A DNA stretch of 64,000 bases from Bacteroidota bacterium. GTDB lineage: Bacteria > Bacteroidota > Bacteroidia > B-17B0 > Aurantibacillaceae. The notes beneath the pieces are model-generated. The model was not told where the DNA came from. It did no database searches and was given only the letters and a program-made list of their open reading frames with translations. The stretch is taken from contig CANFTW010000017.1 in assembly GCA_947450025.1 (NCBI GenBank), forward strand, positions 1-64,000, written 5' to 3'. The number at the start of each line of letters is the position of its first letter. The stretch's first letter is position 1. Positions 32,625-42,835 of the stretch are shown in pieces. The translations under genes were made by a program, and so were the position numbers.

Positions 32625-33644
32625 ATGCAAAAAGACTCGTTTTCGAAATTCAAAGCCCTTGTAAAAAAATCAAACAATATTGTTATAGTCACACATTTTA
32701 ACCCGGATGGCGATGCAATGGGCTCTTCATTGGCTTTATATAATTATTTAGTAAAAACCGATAAAAAAGTTACCGTTATTACGCCAAACGATTATCCGGA
32801 ATTTTTGCATTGGTTAGCAGGTAACAAAAAGGTCGTTGAATATAGTAAACAGCCTAAAAAAGCGGCAACATTAGTTGCAAATAGTGATTTAATATTTACG
32901 TTAGACTTTAACAACTATTCAAGATTAGAGGGCTTAGGACAATTACTTCAATCATCAACAGCAAAAAAGGTAATCATTGATCATCATCAACAACCCGATA
33001 ATTATGCAGATTTATATTACCATGATGTTAAAGCGTGCTCAACCTGTGAATTGGTATATGAGTTTATTGTTGGATTGGGCGGTAAAAAATTAATTGATAA
33101 ACATATCGCGGCTTGTTTATATACGGGCATTATGACTGATACCGGCTCATTTAGATTTGATAGTGTAACTCCTAAAACCCATTTAATACTTGCTGATTTA
33201 TTATCTACCGGCTTAAAACCAAGCGACATTCACACTTCTATATATGATACCTATAGTGAAAGCAGAGTGAAATTATTAGGATATTGCTTAACCGAAAAAA
33301 TGGTAGTAATTCCTGAATTACAAACAGCCTATATTTCATTATCTGAAAAAGAATTGAAAAGATTCAATCATCAAAAAGGTGATACAGAGGGAATTGTTAA
33401 TTATCCTTTTTCTATAAAAGGCATCACGTTTTGCGCATTTTTTTCTGAAGGAGATGGGAAAATAAAAATTTCATTTAGAAGTAAAGGTAAATTTGATGTT
33501 AATCAATTTGCTAGAAAACACTTTAATGGTGGAGGTCACATTAATGCCGCTGGCGGGAGAAGTAATGTCAATGATTTACAGAAAACAATCAATGAATTTC
33601 TTAATTTATTACCTACTTATAAAAAAGATATCTTAAAAAAATAA
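32625..33644 (+). CDS. nrnA: DHH-family phosphoesterase, NrnA-like
   Basis: The protein has 339 residues. The DHH domain shows NPDGDAMGSS (about 25-34), a metal-binding aspartate region TLDFNN, and IIDHHQQ with the DHH motif. The DHHA1 domain ends with GGGHINAAGG (about 299-308). NrnA-type enzymes degrade nanoRNA oligonucleotides and dephosphorylate pAp. The promoter box TAAATTTG is visible upstream (about 32600). The parvulin gene follows 8 bases after the stop, so the two are probably cotranscribed. Confidence 0.88.
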   Translation: MQKDSFSKFKALVKKSNNIVIVTHFNPDGDAMGSSLALYNYLVKTDKKVTVITPNDYPEFLHWLAGNKKVVEYSKQPKKAATLVANSDLIFTLDFNNYSRLEGLGQLLQSSTAKKVIIDHHQQPDNYADLYYHDVKACSTCELVYEFIVGLGGKKLIDKHIAACLYTGIMTDTGSFRFDSVTPKTHLILADLLSTGLKPSDIHTSIYDTYSESRVKLLGYCLTEKMVVIPELQTAYISLSEKELKRFNHQKGDTEGIVNYPFSIKGITFCAFFSEGDGKIKISFRSKGKFDVNQFARKHFNGGGHINAAGGRSNVNDLQKTINEFLNLLPTYKKDILKK

Positions 33645-33652
33645 ATGTTAAG

Positions 33653-34054
33653 ATGAAACTATTTATTTTTCCAATACTTGCATTCATGACAGTTAATCTA
33701 GGAAACCAATTTCTGGAAAATGGTAACAAAACAAGTATGTCTAAAATACAATTTGTAAAAAAAGACGCTAAAAAATTAGCAGAATATTACAGACAAAGAG
33801 CTCTTAAAGGAGAGAGTGTTGCTTCCTTAGCGAAATTATATAGTGAAGACCCTGGTTCTGCTAGTAATGGTGGGCAATATGATGGAATAATAAAAGGGAT
33901 GATGGTTCCGGAATTTGAAGCTGTAGCATTTAGATTAAAACCCGGAGAAATATCGGAAGTATTTGAAACTCAATTTGGATTTCATTTTATTCAACTAATT
34001 TCTAGAAAAGGAGATGTCTTAAGTTTACGACACTTATTAATTACTAGAGATTAG
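33653..34054 (+). CDS. Parvulin-type peptidyl-prolyl isomerase, compact
   Basis: The 133-residue protein has an N-terminal hydrophobic segment (about 1-16) that may be a signal or anchor. A rotamase core follows: VASLAKLYSEDPGSASNGGQYDGI, GMMVPEFEAVAFRLKPGEISEVFETQFGFHFIQL. It ends with LSLRHLLITRD, which resembles the first strand of a further PpiC domain, as in larger two-domain SurA-like proteins. The protein may therefore be a truncated or circularly shuffled derivative. It probably acts in the periplasm on outer-membrane protein folding. Confidence 0.75.
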   Translation: MKLFIFPILAFMTVNLGNQFLENGNKTSMSKIQFVKKDAKKLAEYYRQRALKGESVASLAKLYSEDPGSASNGGQYDGIIKGMMVPEFEAVAFRLKPGEISEVFETQFGFHFIQLISRKGDVLSLRHLLITRD

Positions 34055-34177
34055 TATAATGACAACTTAAACTTTGATTCCGTTTATAGTAATATTATCT
34101 AATTGCTCAGTCTTACCTAAATTGTTTATATGATTACATATTTTCAAAAGTAAATATTCAATTAACATTACAAAAAA

Positions 34178-34209
34178 ATCCCCCTGTTAAATAACAGAGG
34201 GATTTTTAT
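34178..34209. terminator. Bidirectional terminator
   Basis: AATCCCCCTGTTA pairs with TAACAGAGGGATT (one mismatch) with A- and T-runs on both sides, serving the parvulin gene (plus) and acnA (minus). Confidence 0.75.
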
Positions 34210-34216
34210 ATTTGGT

Positions 34217-34245
34217 AGCTTCGCTTCGAGAGCCTCAGCGGCCGC
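34217..34245. repeat. GC-rich REP-like sequence
   Basis: A short GC-rich segment containing CTTCGCTTCGAGAGCC and GCGGCCGC stands out in AT-rich intergenic DNA between the terminator and the acnA stop codon. It resembles extragenic palindromic repeats of Bacteroidota. Copy number is not testable here. Confidence 0.35.
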
Positions 34246-34259
34246 CTATCAATTATTAA

Positions 34260-36527
34260 TTAAGCTTTCACACTCGCACGAATAATATTTAAAGCACCAC
34301 CAGCTTTAAACCACTCAATTTGTTGAGCGTTATAGCTATGGTTAACTTTAAATTCTTCTTTGCTACCATCAGCATGAGTTAGAGCAATGGTTAACTGAAC
34401 TCCTGGTGCAAAGCTAGTTAAGCCTAAAACATCAATTGTATCATCTTCTTTAATTTTATCGTAATCTGCAGTGTTGGCAAATGTAATTCCCAACATACCT
34501 TGTTTCTTTAAGTTTGTTTCGTGAATACGAGCAAAAGATTTTACTAATACCACTTTTACACCTAAATGACGAGGCTCCATCGCTGCATGCTCACGAGATG
34601 AACCTTCACCATAGTTTTCATCACCTACTACAATCGACCCAATGTTTTGAGCTTTGTAAGCACGTTGCACTACAGGAACACCTTCGTAAGTTCCAGTGAT
34701 TTGGTTTTTTACGTTATCAGTTTTATCATTAAATGCATTTACTGCACCAATTAACATGTTGTTTGAAATGTTATCTAAGTGACCACGGAATTTTAACCAT
34801 GGACCAGCCATAGAGATATGATCTGTTGTACACTTACCTTTTGCTTTAATTAATAATTTTAATCCTTTAAAGTCTACACCATTCCATGCAGCAAATGGAT
34901 CTAATAATTGTAAACGTTTAGAAGTTGGCTCTACTAAAACTTGAACTTTACTTCCATCAGCTGCTGGCGCTTGGTATCCAGCATCTTCAACAGCAAAACC
35001 ATTTGGAGGTAATTCGTAACCAGTTGGCTCGTCTAATTTAACTTGCTCACCTTTTTCGTTAGTTAAAGTATCTGTTAATGGATTAAAACTTAAATCACCT
35101 GCAATGGCCATTGCTGCTACAACTTCAGGAGAAGCTACAAATGCAAACGTATTTGGATTACCATCTGCACGCTTCGCAAAGTTACGGTTAAAAGAATGGA
35201 TGATTGTATTTTTCTCTTGTTTCTCAGCACCTACTCTATCCCACATACCAATACATGGTCCACAAGCGTTAGTAAACACAGTTGCTCCTACTTCATCAAA
35301 TGTTTTTAAGAAACCGTCACGCTCAATCGTGTAACGAATTTGCTCAGAACCTGGATTAATTAAAAATTCAGCTTTTGACTTTAAACCTTTGGCAGAAACT
35401 TGTTTCGCTAAAGATACAGCACGAGAAATATCTTCGTAAGAAGAGTTTGTACAAGAGCCAATTAGACCTGCCTCAATTTTTAAAGGCCAGCCATTAGCAA
35501 TAGCTGCATCTTTTAATTTAGAAATAGGCGTTGCTAAATCTGGAGTAAAAGGACCATTTACATATGGTTCTAATTCTGATAAATTAATTTCAATGACTTC
35601 GTCAAAATATTTAGAAGGATTAGCATAAACTTCAGCATCACCTGTTAAATGTTCTTTAATTCCATCTGCTAAAGCAGCAACATCAGCACGGCCAGTTGCT
35701 GTTAAGTAGCGGCTCATACTTTCGTCGTAACCAAATGTAGAAGTCGTAGCTCCAATTTCAGCACCCATGTTACAAATCGTTCCTTTACCAGTACAAGATA
35801 AGCTAATAGCACCTTCTCCAAAATATTCAACCACTTTATCAGTACCACCTTTAACGGTTAAGATACCAGCTACTTTTAAAATAACATCTTTAGCACTTGC
35901 CCATCCATTTAATTTACCTGTTAATTTGATACCAATTAATTTTGGCATTTTAAGTTCCCAAGGTAAACCAGCCATGACGTCGCAAGCATCCGCTCCACCA
36001 ACACCAATCGCAATCATACCTAAACCACCAGCATTTACTGTATGAGAATCTGTACCAATCATCATTCCACCAGGGAACGCATAATTTTCTAATACAATTT
36101 GGTGAATGATCCCAGCACCTGGTTTCCAGAAACCAATACCATATTTATTAGATACAGATGCTAGGAAATTAAATACTTCTTCGCTCTCTGTTTTAGCTCT
36201 TGATAAATCGGCATTTGCACCAACTTTTGCTTGAATTAAGTGATCGCAGTGAACTGAAGAAGGAACTGCTACCGTTGGGCGACCTGCTTGCATAAATTGC
36301 AATAAAGCCATTTGGGCTGTTGCATCTTGCATAGCTACTCTATCTGGATTAAAATCAACGTAAGACGACCCACGAGGATAATCAGTTAATTTCATATCAG
36401 CATCTAAATGTGAATACAAGATTTTTTCTGCTAAAGTTAAAGGACGACCTAAGGTTTTACGAGCAGCTTCAATGCGCGCAGGCATGTTAGCGTAAACCTT
36501 CTTAATCATTTCAATGTCAAATGCCAT
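34260..36527 (-). CDS. acnA: Aconitate hydratase (mitochondrial/AcnA-type)
   Basis: The 755-residue enzyme has three cysteines for the [4Fe-4S] cluster, in [10 protein letters not shown] and in [10 protein letters not shown]. The swivel domain contains [11 protein letters not shown] with the substrate-binding arginine. It isomerises citrate to isocitrate in the TCA cycle. The N-terminus [19 protein letters not shown] is typical of the Bacteroidota mitochondrial-like type. It is monocistronic and followed by a terminator. Confidence 0.96.
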   Translation of the reverse strand: MAFDIEMIKKVYANMPARIEAARKTLGRPLTLAEKILYSHLDADMKLTDYPRGSSYVDFNPDRVAMQDATAQMALLQFMQAGRPTVAVPSSVHCDHLIQAKVGANADLSRAKTESEEVFNFLASVSNKYGIGFWKPGAGIIHQIVLENYAFPGGMMIGTDSHTVNAGGLGMIAIGVGGADACDVMAGLPWELKMPKLIGIKLTGKLNGWASAKDVILKVAGILTVKGGTDKVVEYFGEGAISLSCTGKGTICNMGAEIGATTSTFGYDESMSRYLTATGRADVAALADGIKEHLTGDAEVYANPSKYFDEVIEINLSELEPYVNGPFTPDLATPISKLKDAAIANGWPLKIEAGLIGSCTNSSYEDISRAVSLAKQVSAKGLKSKAEFLINPGSEQIRYTIERDGFLKTFDEVGATVFTNACGPCIGMWDRVGAEKQEKNTIIHSFNRNFAKRADGNPNTFAFVASPEVVAAMAIAGDLSFNPLTDTLTNEKGEQVKLDEPTGYELPPNGFAVEDAGYQAPAADGSKVQVLVEPTSKRLQLLDPFAAWNGVDFKGLKLLIKAKGKCTTDHISMAGPWLKFRGHLDNISNNMLIGAVNAFNDKTDNVKNQITGTYEGVPVVQRAYKAQNIGSIVVGDENYGEGSSREHAAMEPRHLGVKVVLVKSFARIHETNLKKQGMLGITFANTADYDKIKEDDTIDVLGLTSFAPGVQLTIALTHADGSKEEFKVNHSYNAQQIEWFKAGGALNIIRASVKA

Positions 36528-36823
36528 AGGATTAGTGTTATTGATTATTTATAATTTGTGATTTTAGATTTAATGCTTTTAATGTTTCGTGAAAAAACAA
36601 ACAAATTGCGGTACGAATTTACAAATTTATTGCATTATGAGTCTATGTTTTTGGAATAAAAATTGGGTAAATTAGTATATCAGGTTGATCCTATTTTTTT
36701 ATTTCTTAAAAACGAGAGCATAAACGTTTGCATAACAATCTAAAAAATAAAAATCAGCTAATTACTTGCGTTCATTAGCTGATTTTCTTAAAGATGAATA
36801 TTGTGTGATATAGTCTATTTAGA
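36528..36823. other. Intergenic region acnA / PUR gene
   Basis: Nearly 300 bases hold the acnA promoter region on the minus strand and the terminator of the PUR-type gene (36751-36788). No ORF, RNA gene or other palindrome is seen. Confidence 0.5.
36751..36788 (-). terminator. Terminator of the PUR-type gene
   Basis: AAATCAGCTAAT (36751-36762) pairs perfectly with ATTAGCTGATTT (36774-36785); the minus strand has a U-rich tail. Confidence 0.75.
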
Positions 36824-37168
36824 TTATTTTCCTAAATCCTCGAAATTAACTTCGCCAGAATTTGATGAATTCCCTTCACTTGAATAGGACTCTCTTTCTA
36901 CAATAGGAGGTGCATTTTCTTTAATCACTTCAATGGATTCGTTTAATCCTTCCATAAATTTTTCGAAGTCTTCTTTATATAAAAAGATTTTATGCTTTTC
37001 ATATGTAAACTTCCCATCTGTTCCGAAACGTTTTTTACTCTCCGTAATCGTTAAGTAATAATCATTTCCTCTTGTTGATTTCACGTCAAAAAAATACGTG
37101 CGTTTTCCAGCTTTTACCGCTTTTGAAAATAAATCTTCTCTTTCTGTTCTTTCTATCTCTTCAGACAT
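36824..37168 (-). CDS. PUR-alpha-like nucleic-acid-binding protein (DUF3276)
   Basis: The 114-residue protein is typical of Bacteroidota: EDLFSKAVKAGKRTYFFDVK, then NDYYLTITESKKRF and HKIFLYKEDFEKF form one PUR repeat with a beta-beta-beta-beta-alpha pattern. PUR proteins bind single-stranded DNA and RNA as dimers. The acidic, Ser/Asn-rich tail is probably disordered. It is monocistronic with its own terminator. Confidence 0.85.
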   Translation of the reverse strand: MSEEIERTEREDLFSKAVKAGKRTYFFDVKSTRGNDYYLTITESKKRFGTDGKFTYEKHKIFLYKEDFEKFMEGLNESIEVIKENAPPIVERESYSSEGNSSNSGEVNFEDLGK

Positions 37169-37280
37169 AATCTTTCTTATATTTTTAAGTACATAACAAA
37201 TATTTACATTTTTTATGGAAACTTTTCATCGTGTTGAAAATTAGTTGATAAATATCATTTTTATCATGTTTCATAAAAAA

Positions 37281-37302
37281 AGCTGCTCTATAAAGAGCAG
37301 CT
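37281..37302 (-). terminator. Terminator of the M43 protease gene
   Basis: AGCTGCTCT (37281-37289) and AGAGCAGCT (37294-37302) form a perfect 9-bp stem; the minus-strand tail is U-rich. Confidence 0.85.
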
Positions 37303-37311
37303 AAAATTACA

Positions 37312-39477
37312 TTATTGAATAATTAATTTTTTGGAAATACGTTGATTATTTACATCAATGTTAACAATATAAATACCAGCTGCTAAATTTCCTGATTGAT
37401 TTAAAATATGATTAACATGACCACTATTATCAGCTATTTTAGAAGATTCCTCTACAACTCTTCCTGTGACATCTAACAAACTAATTTTGTATGATTGAGC
37501 ACTTGATAAATTAAAATCCAAAGTAGATGACGAAGAAGTTGGATTTGGATAAATCATTAAATCCATTGATTTTTCAAAATCTGTCATCGCAGTAACCAGA
37601 TTTCCGGTAATATTAATTTGATCAAGATACATATTATTTGCCGTTGTTTTTGTCGGATCTACTCTAAAATAAAAACGGAACTTCACACTTGGCTTATTGT
37701 TTAAAGTGGTTATTAAAGCCGCTACAATTGTTTTATTTACCCACTGACTAGCTGTTGGCACAAAAGCACTTGTTAGGGTGCCTCCTGAAGATGCCGCCAT
37801 TAAAGGGGCTGAAGAAACTCCTAGCACATTAGTCCAAGTTCCACCGCAATCTAATGAATATTGAATTTTAAAGGTATCTATTTGAGCTGCTACTTTTTTA
37901 GCGTAGGCATAATAATACGACATAGAAAGTCCTGTAGTATTAGAGAAGTCATAGATAGGTGTTTCAAAAATATCAATTTGGCCCCCAATATTAGAACTAG
38001 CAGCATTATTTAAATAGATACTCTTTGCTGTTGAATTACCTCCATTAGTAGAGTTTAATGCCCAAGCAACAGTTCCTGCATTATTATTTAATATAGAAAT
38101 ATTGGATGGAAGTGTTGATGCTTCAAAATCATACATCGTTGGAGCTAAAACACCATTTGTACCATTTACAATGGTAACATAAGATGTTTTGTTCATGGTA
38201 TTAGTTCCAATAGGATTTGTAGCTTTTAAACTAACTGAATAAGTTCCTGGTGTTGCATAAGATACTGCTACAGATGTTGCCGTTGAAGTTGCGGGAGTTC
38301 CACCTTGAAACGTCCATAATAAACTTCCTGAGCTACCAACTTGACTAGTGCTTGTATAAGTAAACGTATTACCTGCACAATTAATTAATTTATTTGCAGA
38401 AAAATCAGCTACTGGAGTACAAGTATATCCAGATGTAATTCCAGTTGCTAATAAATTAGCCGCTGACCATAAATTATTTCTACCGGCCGTAGAGCTAGCT
38501 AAAGCAGCTCTCATTTTTGTAACTTGTCCTTGAGTAAACATTTTAGTGCAAGACGAATAATCCATAATATTCTCTACATTGGCATTCCCTGAAGCATCAC
38601 AAGAGTTACCTCCAACACTTGCCGGACAAGTACTAAAATGACATTGAGTTGGAGGTGTATCCGAAATACCATCATCTCCACAGGTAGTTCCTGTACAATT
38701 ATTATTACCAAAAACGTGTGATAAGTTCAACCAGTGGCCCATTTCATGACTTAAAGTTCTTGAATCTGTAGGATTGGTTTGCGCTAATTGATTTCTTAAC
38801 ATAACAATGGCATCTGCACTAGTTGATGGTGCTGAACCCGGCAAATAAGTGTAACCTCCTATAAAAGAACCTGTGGGAGGACAAGGATTTGATGGTCCTG
38901 AGATACATTCTACAATATAAACATTTAAATATTTATTGACAGGCCAACGATTAGTACCTGTTCCTGAATAATTATAGGCTGGATTAGTTTGATCCCAATA
39001 AATATTGTCACTATTGTGACGGATAACTCCATTGGTACAATTTCCATTAGGATCTTTTTTAGCTAAGGCAAATCTAATTTCAGCATCTACATATAAAGAA
39101 GAAAATGCAGGACTAATAGAAGATACATCTGCTCCTGTTTTAGCGTAATCATTATTGATATACGTTAATAAATCAACAAAAGTTTGATCGGTTATATTTA
39201 ATGGTCCCATAATATGAAATACAACAGGGATTGTATAAATAGGAACAGCAGCTAATTTACCATTTGTCTTCGTTTTATTTAATTCTTTCTGATAATCAAG
39301 TTCTAATTGGGATTGAACAAGATTGTATTTAACCTTTAAGTTTTGGTCCTTTTTAAAGGCTTCTTCCATTGCATCATATGTGGCACATGGAATTAAATTA
39401 GGATCTCTTTTTTCTTGAGCCAATGAACTGAAGCTTAACGCTAGGGCTCCAAAAATACATAATAGTTGTTTTTTCAT
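37312..39477 (-). CDS. M43 family secreted zinc metalloprotease with PKD and T9SS sorting domain
   Basis: The protein has 721 residues from ATG 39477 (MKKQLLCIFGALALS..., a signal peptide); an in-frame upstream ATG at 39555 would bury the signal, so it is rejected. The catalytic domain (about 60-345) has HEMGHWLNLSH (HExxHxxGxxH) and the Met-turn region ENIMDYSS. A PKD-like domain follows (about 355-440, FSANKLINCAGN...), then a jelly-roll-like region. A type A T9SS C-terminal domain starts at LMIYPNPTSS. The protein is predicted to be secreted through the outer membrane and anchored or released after CTD cleavage. Pappalysin/ulilysin-type enzymes cleave proteins. Confidence 0.9.
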   Translation of the reverse strand: MKKQLLCIFGALALSFSSLAQEKRDPNLIPCATYDAMEEAFKKDQNLKVKYNLVQSQLELDYQKELNKTKTNGKLAAVPIYTIPVVFHIMGPLNITDQTFVDLLTYINNDYAKTGADVSSISPAFSSLYVDAEIRFALAKKDPNGNCTNGVIRHNSDNIYWDQTNPAYNYSGTGTNRWPVNKYLNVYIVECISGPSNPCPPTGSFIGGYTYLPGSAPSTSADAIVMLRNQLAQTNPTDSRTLSHEMGHWLNLSHVFGNNNCTGTTCGDDGISDTPPTQCHFSTCPASVGGNSCDASGNANVENIMDYSSCTKMFTQGQVTKMRAALASSTAGRNNLWSAANLLATGITSGYTCTPVADFSANKLINCAGNTFTYTSTSQVGSSGSLLWTFQGGTPATSTATSVAVSYATPGTYSVSLKATNPIGTNTMNKTSYVTIVNGTNGVLAPTMYDFEASTLPSNISILNNNAGTVAWALNSTNGGNSTAKSIYLNNAASSNIGGQIDIFETPIYDFSNTTGLSMSYYYAYAKKVAAQIDTFKIQYSLDCGGTWTNVLGVSSAPLMAASSGGTLTSAFVPTASQWVNKTIVAALITTLNNKPSVKFRFYFRVDPTKTTANNMYLDQINITGNLVTAMTDFEKSMDLMIYPNPTSSSSTLDFNLSSAQSYKISLLDVTGRVVEESSKIADNSGHVNHILNQSGNLAAGIYIVNIDVNNQRISKKLIIQ

Positions 39478-39583
39478 GATAGGTCGTATATATGTTTGTG
39501 TTTTAGTTAGTGCATAATAATAAATTAAATTTAAAGAATAATTATTAAAAATCAAATTCTAAAGATTAACAATAAGTTCATTC

Positions 39584-40504
39584 TTATTTTAAATTATCTT
39601 TTTGATTAAGTGCCATCATTTGTTTCATTGTTTTGTCCATTCCCTCAACGCTTCCATCCAAAAAGATAACATTTCCTTTTCCTTCTTGAGCGAAATTTTT
39701 AACAGCTTCTGTCCACATACTAAATAAAATTAATGAAGAATCTAGCTTAGCCTCTTCCATTTCTTTAGCAGCACCTGCCATCCCTTTAGCCACTTCTTGG
39801 CGGAATAAGGCTATCCCCTCTCCTTTTAATCTTGAAGCATCCTTTTCTGCCTGAGCTGAAATCTTGATAAAATTACCTTCAGCTTCTGCTGCTTTTGTTC
39901 GAGTAATCAACAAGGCTTGTCCTTCGTTTTCTGCGGCTGCTTTTAAATTATTACTAGCAACTACTTTTGCCATCGATCGCATCACTTCTTCATCAAATGT
40001 GATGTCATTTAATTGTAAATCGATTAAATGATAACCCCATTCCTCTAGCATGACATCTAATTGTTCTTTCACGGCCTCAACGATATCTCTTCTTAATGAT
40101 AAAACTTCAGATTGCTTTTTTGTAGCAACAAAAGCTCTGACTGACCCTTCAATCGAACGAACTAATGCTTGCATTAAATTCTTATCATCTATAAATTTAA
40201 ATGCCACATTTTTGATTGATTCTTCTTGTTGATTAACAACCGCATACAATAACATGGCAGTAAAATTCACATTCGCTTGATCTATTGTTACAGCTTGAAA
40301 TCCTAATTCGGCACTACGATTTTGAATCGATATTTTTTTATACACCTTTTCAATGAAAGGAATTTTCATATTTAACCCTGGAGTTAATATCCGTTTGTAT
40401 TTTCCGAACACGGTTATTACAGCAACTGTACCTTGTTGAACTGTAACAAAACTCAATAAAACCGCAAGCAAAGCAAGTACTAAGATGAAAATAAAAAATG
40501 GCAT
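39584..40504 (-). CDS. SPFH/Band 7 (stomatin-like) membrane protein
   Basis: The 306-residue protein has an N-terminal membrane segment (FFIFILVLALLAVLLSFVTV, about 3-22). A Band 7 domain (FGKYKRILTPGLNMKIPFIEKVYKK, EEVMRSMAKVVASNNLKAAAENEGQ) and a helical C-terminal region (about 200-300) follow. SPFH proteins form membrane-associated oligomeric cages that organise microdomains or regulate proteases. No NfeD partner is adjacent, so its client is unknown. Confidence 0.9.
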   Translation of the reverse strand: MPFFIFILVLALLAVLLSFVTVQQGTVAVITVFGKYKRILTPGLNMKIPFIEKVYKKISIQNRSAELGFQAVTIDQANVNFTAMLLYAVVNQQEESIKNVAFKFIDDKNLMQALVRSIEGSVRAFVATKKQSEVLSLRRDIVEAVKEQLDVMLEEWGYHLIDLQLNDITFDEEVMRSMAKVVASNNLKAAAENEGQALLITRTKAAEAEGNFIKISAQAEKDASRLKGEGIALFRQEVAKGMAGAAKEMEEAKLDSSLILFSMWTEAVKNFAQEGKGNVIFLDGSVEGMDKTMKQMMALNQKDNLK

Positions 40505-40570
40505 AATTTTAAATATTAAATTGTTTTATGTAAATTTAGTCATCCAAAACCAAATACAAAATATTATTTT

Positions 40571-41629
40571 ATGAACGGTATCTTTCGTTTGATATTAGGC
40601 ATAATGATGTGTTTTTTATGGTGCTTTGGATTCTCTCAAGCAGACACTTCTAAAACAAAAAATATTGGATTAGATTTTTACAAAAACGCTTGTCATTTAA
40701 TTGATTCGGCTAAATTTAAAGAAGCAATTCCTTTATTAAAAAAAGCGATTAAAATCAATCCTGAGTATTTAGAGGCCTATAACAAAATGGCTTTAGCAAA
40801 AATAAAAAACCATGATTATAAAGGGGCGGAAAAAGATTTACAAACAGCTCTGAAACTTGTTCCTGATAATTATGAAAGCCTAAAAAATATGGGTATTTTG
40901 TATTATGAAACAAAAAAATTTAAAGAAGCGAAAGCTACCTTAGATTCTGCGTCTATTTTAAATACAGAAGATGTTGAATTAATTTATTATCAAGCAAAAC
41001 TGATGTACGATGGCAAAGCTTATAAAAGTGCTTTAGACGTATGTGTCAGAGGACTTGATTTAAATCCAAGAAACTTAGATATTCTATTTTTAAGAGGCGA
41101 AGTTAGATTTGCCATGAAAGACTACGCTTATTGTGTAAGAGAATTAAACGAGGCATTTAAAATAATGCCAGCAACCAATCCAAATTACAATGCCTATAAA
41201 ACAAGGGCTAAAGCTAGGTTTGAAATTAAAGATTATAAAAACGCCATCAATGATTGGAACGTTTATCTAGAAGCGTTTCCCGAAGAAGAAACGGCTCTAG
41301 TTGCTCGAGGTGCTTGTAAAATTGAAGTTGCAGAATATACCAATGCGATTATTGATTTTGATGAAGCTATTAAATTAAATCCTAAAAATCCTGTTAGCTA
41401 CAATTATAGAGGCGTTGCAAAAGGTGAAAACAAACAATTTGTTGAAGCTTTAAAGGATTTTGACTATTCGATTAAGCTTAAATACAATTATGCGGAGGCT
41501 TTTGTGAATAGAGCGGCTGTAAAATTTGCGAGTAAAGATAAAAGAGGGGCCTGTGAAGACTTAAACAAAGCTGATAGCCTTGGTGATGATATGGCTATTC
41601 AATTGATTGAAACTTATTGTAAACATTAA
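40571..41629 (+). CDS. TPR-repeat periplasmic protein
   Basis: The 352-residue protein has a signal peptide (about 1-23, ending GFSQA) followed by about nine consecutive TPR units spanning 35-340; examples are FKEAIPLLKKAIKINPEYLEAYNKM and YNYRGVAKGENKQFVEALKDFDYSIKLK. It is a protein-protein scaffold of unknown partners. It is convergent with nothing; queD follows by 54 bases on the same strand. Confidence 0.85.
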   Translation: MNGIFRLILGIMMCFLWCFGFSQADTSKTKNIGLDFYKNACHLIDSAKFKEAIPLLKKAIKINPEYLEAYNKMALAKIKNHDYKGAEKDLQTALKLVPDNYESLKNMGILYYETKKFKEAKATLDSASILNTEDVELIYYQAKLMYDGKAYKSALDVCVRGLDLNPRNLDILFLRGEVRFAMKDYAYCVRELNEAFKIMPATNPNYNAYKTRAKARFEIKDYKNAINDWNVYLEAFPEEETALVARGACKIEVAEYTNAIIDFDEAIKLNPKNPVSYNYRGVAKGENKQFVEALKDFDYSIKLKYNYAEAFVNRAAVKFASKDKRGACEDLNKADSLGDDMAIQLIETYCKH

Positions 41630-41683
41630 AGAACATAAATTACCTTACCTTTACGGACTATTTAAACAAATAAACACATCATT

Positions 41684-42094
41684 ATGAAAACAGCTGTTCT
41701 AAGAAAAGCAAATTTTAACTCTGCTCATCGTTTATACAACCCACTATTTGATGACAAAAAAAATGATGAAGTGTTTGGATTATGCAATAACCCAAATTTC
41801 CATGGACATAATTATGAGCTAATTGTGAAAATTATTGGAGAAGTTGATGAACAAACGGGATATGTTTATGATCTAAAAATATTAAATGACCTTATCAAAG
41901 ATGAAATTATAGAAAGATTCGATCACAAAAATTTGAATTTAGATACCATAGAATTTAAATCCCTAAATCCCACTGCTGAAAATATTGCCAGAATCATTTA
42001 CGAAATCCTTCGCTCTAAAATTAAATTGGTTTATGAAATAGAAATTACCCTATACGAAACGCCTAGAAATTATGTGATTTATCCCGTAAAATAA
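41684..42094 (+). CDS. queD: 6-carboxytetrahydropterin synthase
   Basis: The 136-residue protein of the PTPS/QueD family has zinc ligands in FNSAHRL and HGHNYEL, the catalytic cysteine region FGLCNNPN, and FDHKNLN and PTAENIA in the C-terminal half. It makes the queuosine/7-deazaguanine precursor carboxytetrahydropterin from dihydroneopterin triphosphate. The convergent neighbour is a queuosine-precursor transporter, supporting the queuosine rather than biopterin role. Confidence 0.88.
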   Translation: MKTAVLRKANFNSAHRLYNPLFDDKKNDEVFGLCNNPNFHGHNYELIVKIIGEVDEQTGYVYDLKILNDLIKDEIIERFDHKNLNLDTIEFKSLNPTAENIARIIYEILRSKIKLVYEIEITLYETPRNYVIYPVK

Positions 42095-42096
42095 AA

Positions 42097-42768
42097 TTAA
42101 TTAATGAGATGATCTTTTTTATTTAAAAATTTACCAATCAAGTAATGTCCCAAATATATCATTGGGATTAAGGCGAGAGCGACCAATAATTTAAAAGCAT
42201 AACCCCAACTTGCATTTACCAAGAAATCAGAAAACAACCATTTACCAGGCAATACAAAAGCAATGTATTGCACAACAAATGTATCTACTAACTGACTAAC
42301 TAGGGTACTACCTGTAGCTCTTAACCAAATATGTTTGTTACCGGTTACTTTTTTAAAGGCCCAAAACACATACACATCAATTAATTGAGAGCATAAAAAT
42401 GCAATAATACTACCTACAATAATCCATTGTGACTGACCAAACACAACCCTAAAATTATTATCAGAAACAGGAGAAAATGAAGTTGCAGGAATGTTTAAGG
42501 CAATTGTTAATAAAATAAACGTGAATGATATTAAACCTACCGTTATATACGTCAATTTCCGAACACCATCCTTACCATAATATTCATTAATTAAATCGGT
42601 TAACAAAAATATAACTGGCCACAAAATAATACCAATGCTTTGGGTAAATAGCCCAAAAAACTGAACTAACTTACCTCCTATTAATTCAGCAACAATAGCG
42701 TTAGTAATAAAAAAACCAGCTAACACTAAAAAAACAATATCTTTTCTGTTTTTTAAATCCACAATCAA
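42097..42768 (-). CDS. Queuosine precursor transporter (YhhQ/VUT family)
   Basis: The 223-residue integral membrane protein has about six helices. The family blocks LIGGKLVQFFG, WPVIFLLTDLINEYYGK and STLVSQLVDTFVVQ are present. YhhQ-type proteins import preQ0/preQ1. The gene is convergent with queD, their stops two bases apart. Having both a synthesis gene and a transporter suggests the cell can make and salvage queuosine precursors. Confidence 0.88.
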   Translation of the reverse strand: MIVDLKNRKDIVFLVLAGFFITNAIVAELIGGKLVQFFGLFTQSIGIILWPVIFLLTDLINEYYGKDGVRKLTYITVGLISFTFILLTIALNIPATSFSPVSDNNFRVVFGQSQWIIVGSIIAFLCSQLIDVYVFWAFKKVTGNKHIWLRATGSTLVSQLVDTFVVQYIAFVLPGKWLFSDFLVNASWGYAFKLLVALALIPMIYLGHYLIGKFLNKKDHLIN

Positions 42769-42835
42769 TTAATTTATACAAGAATATAAAAAATAACAAT
42801 GGTTTACACATTTTTATTAATTTTATAGGCCTGTT

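Noticed and set aside
39478-39555. Longer N-terminus for the M43 protease
   Set aside because: The extra 26 residues precede a perfect signal peptide that starts at ATG 39477.
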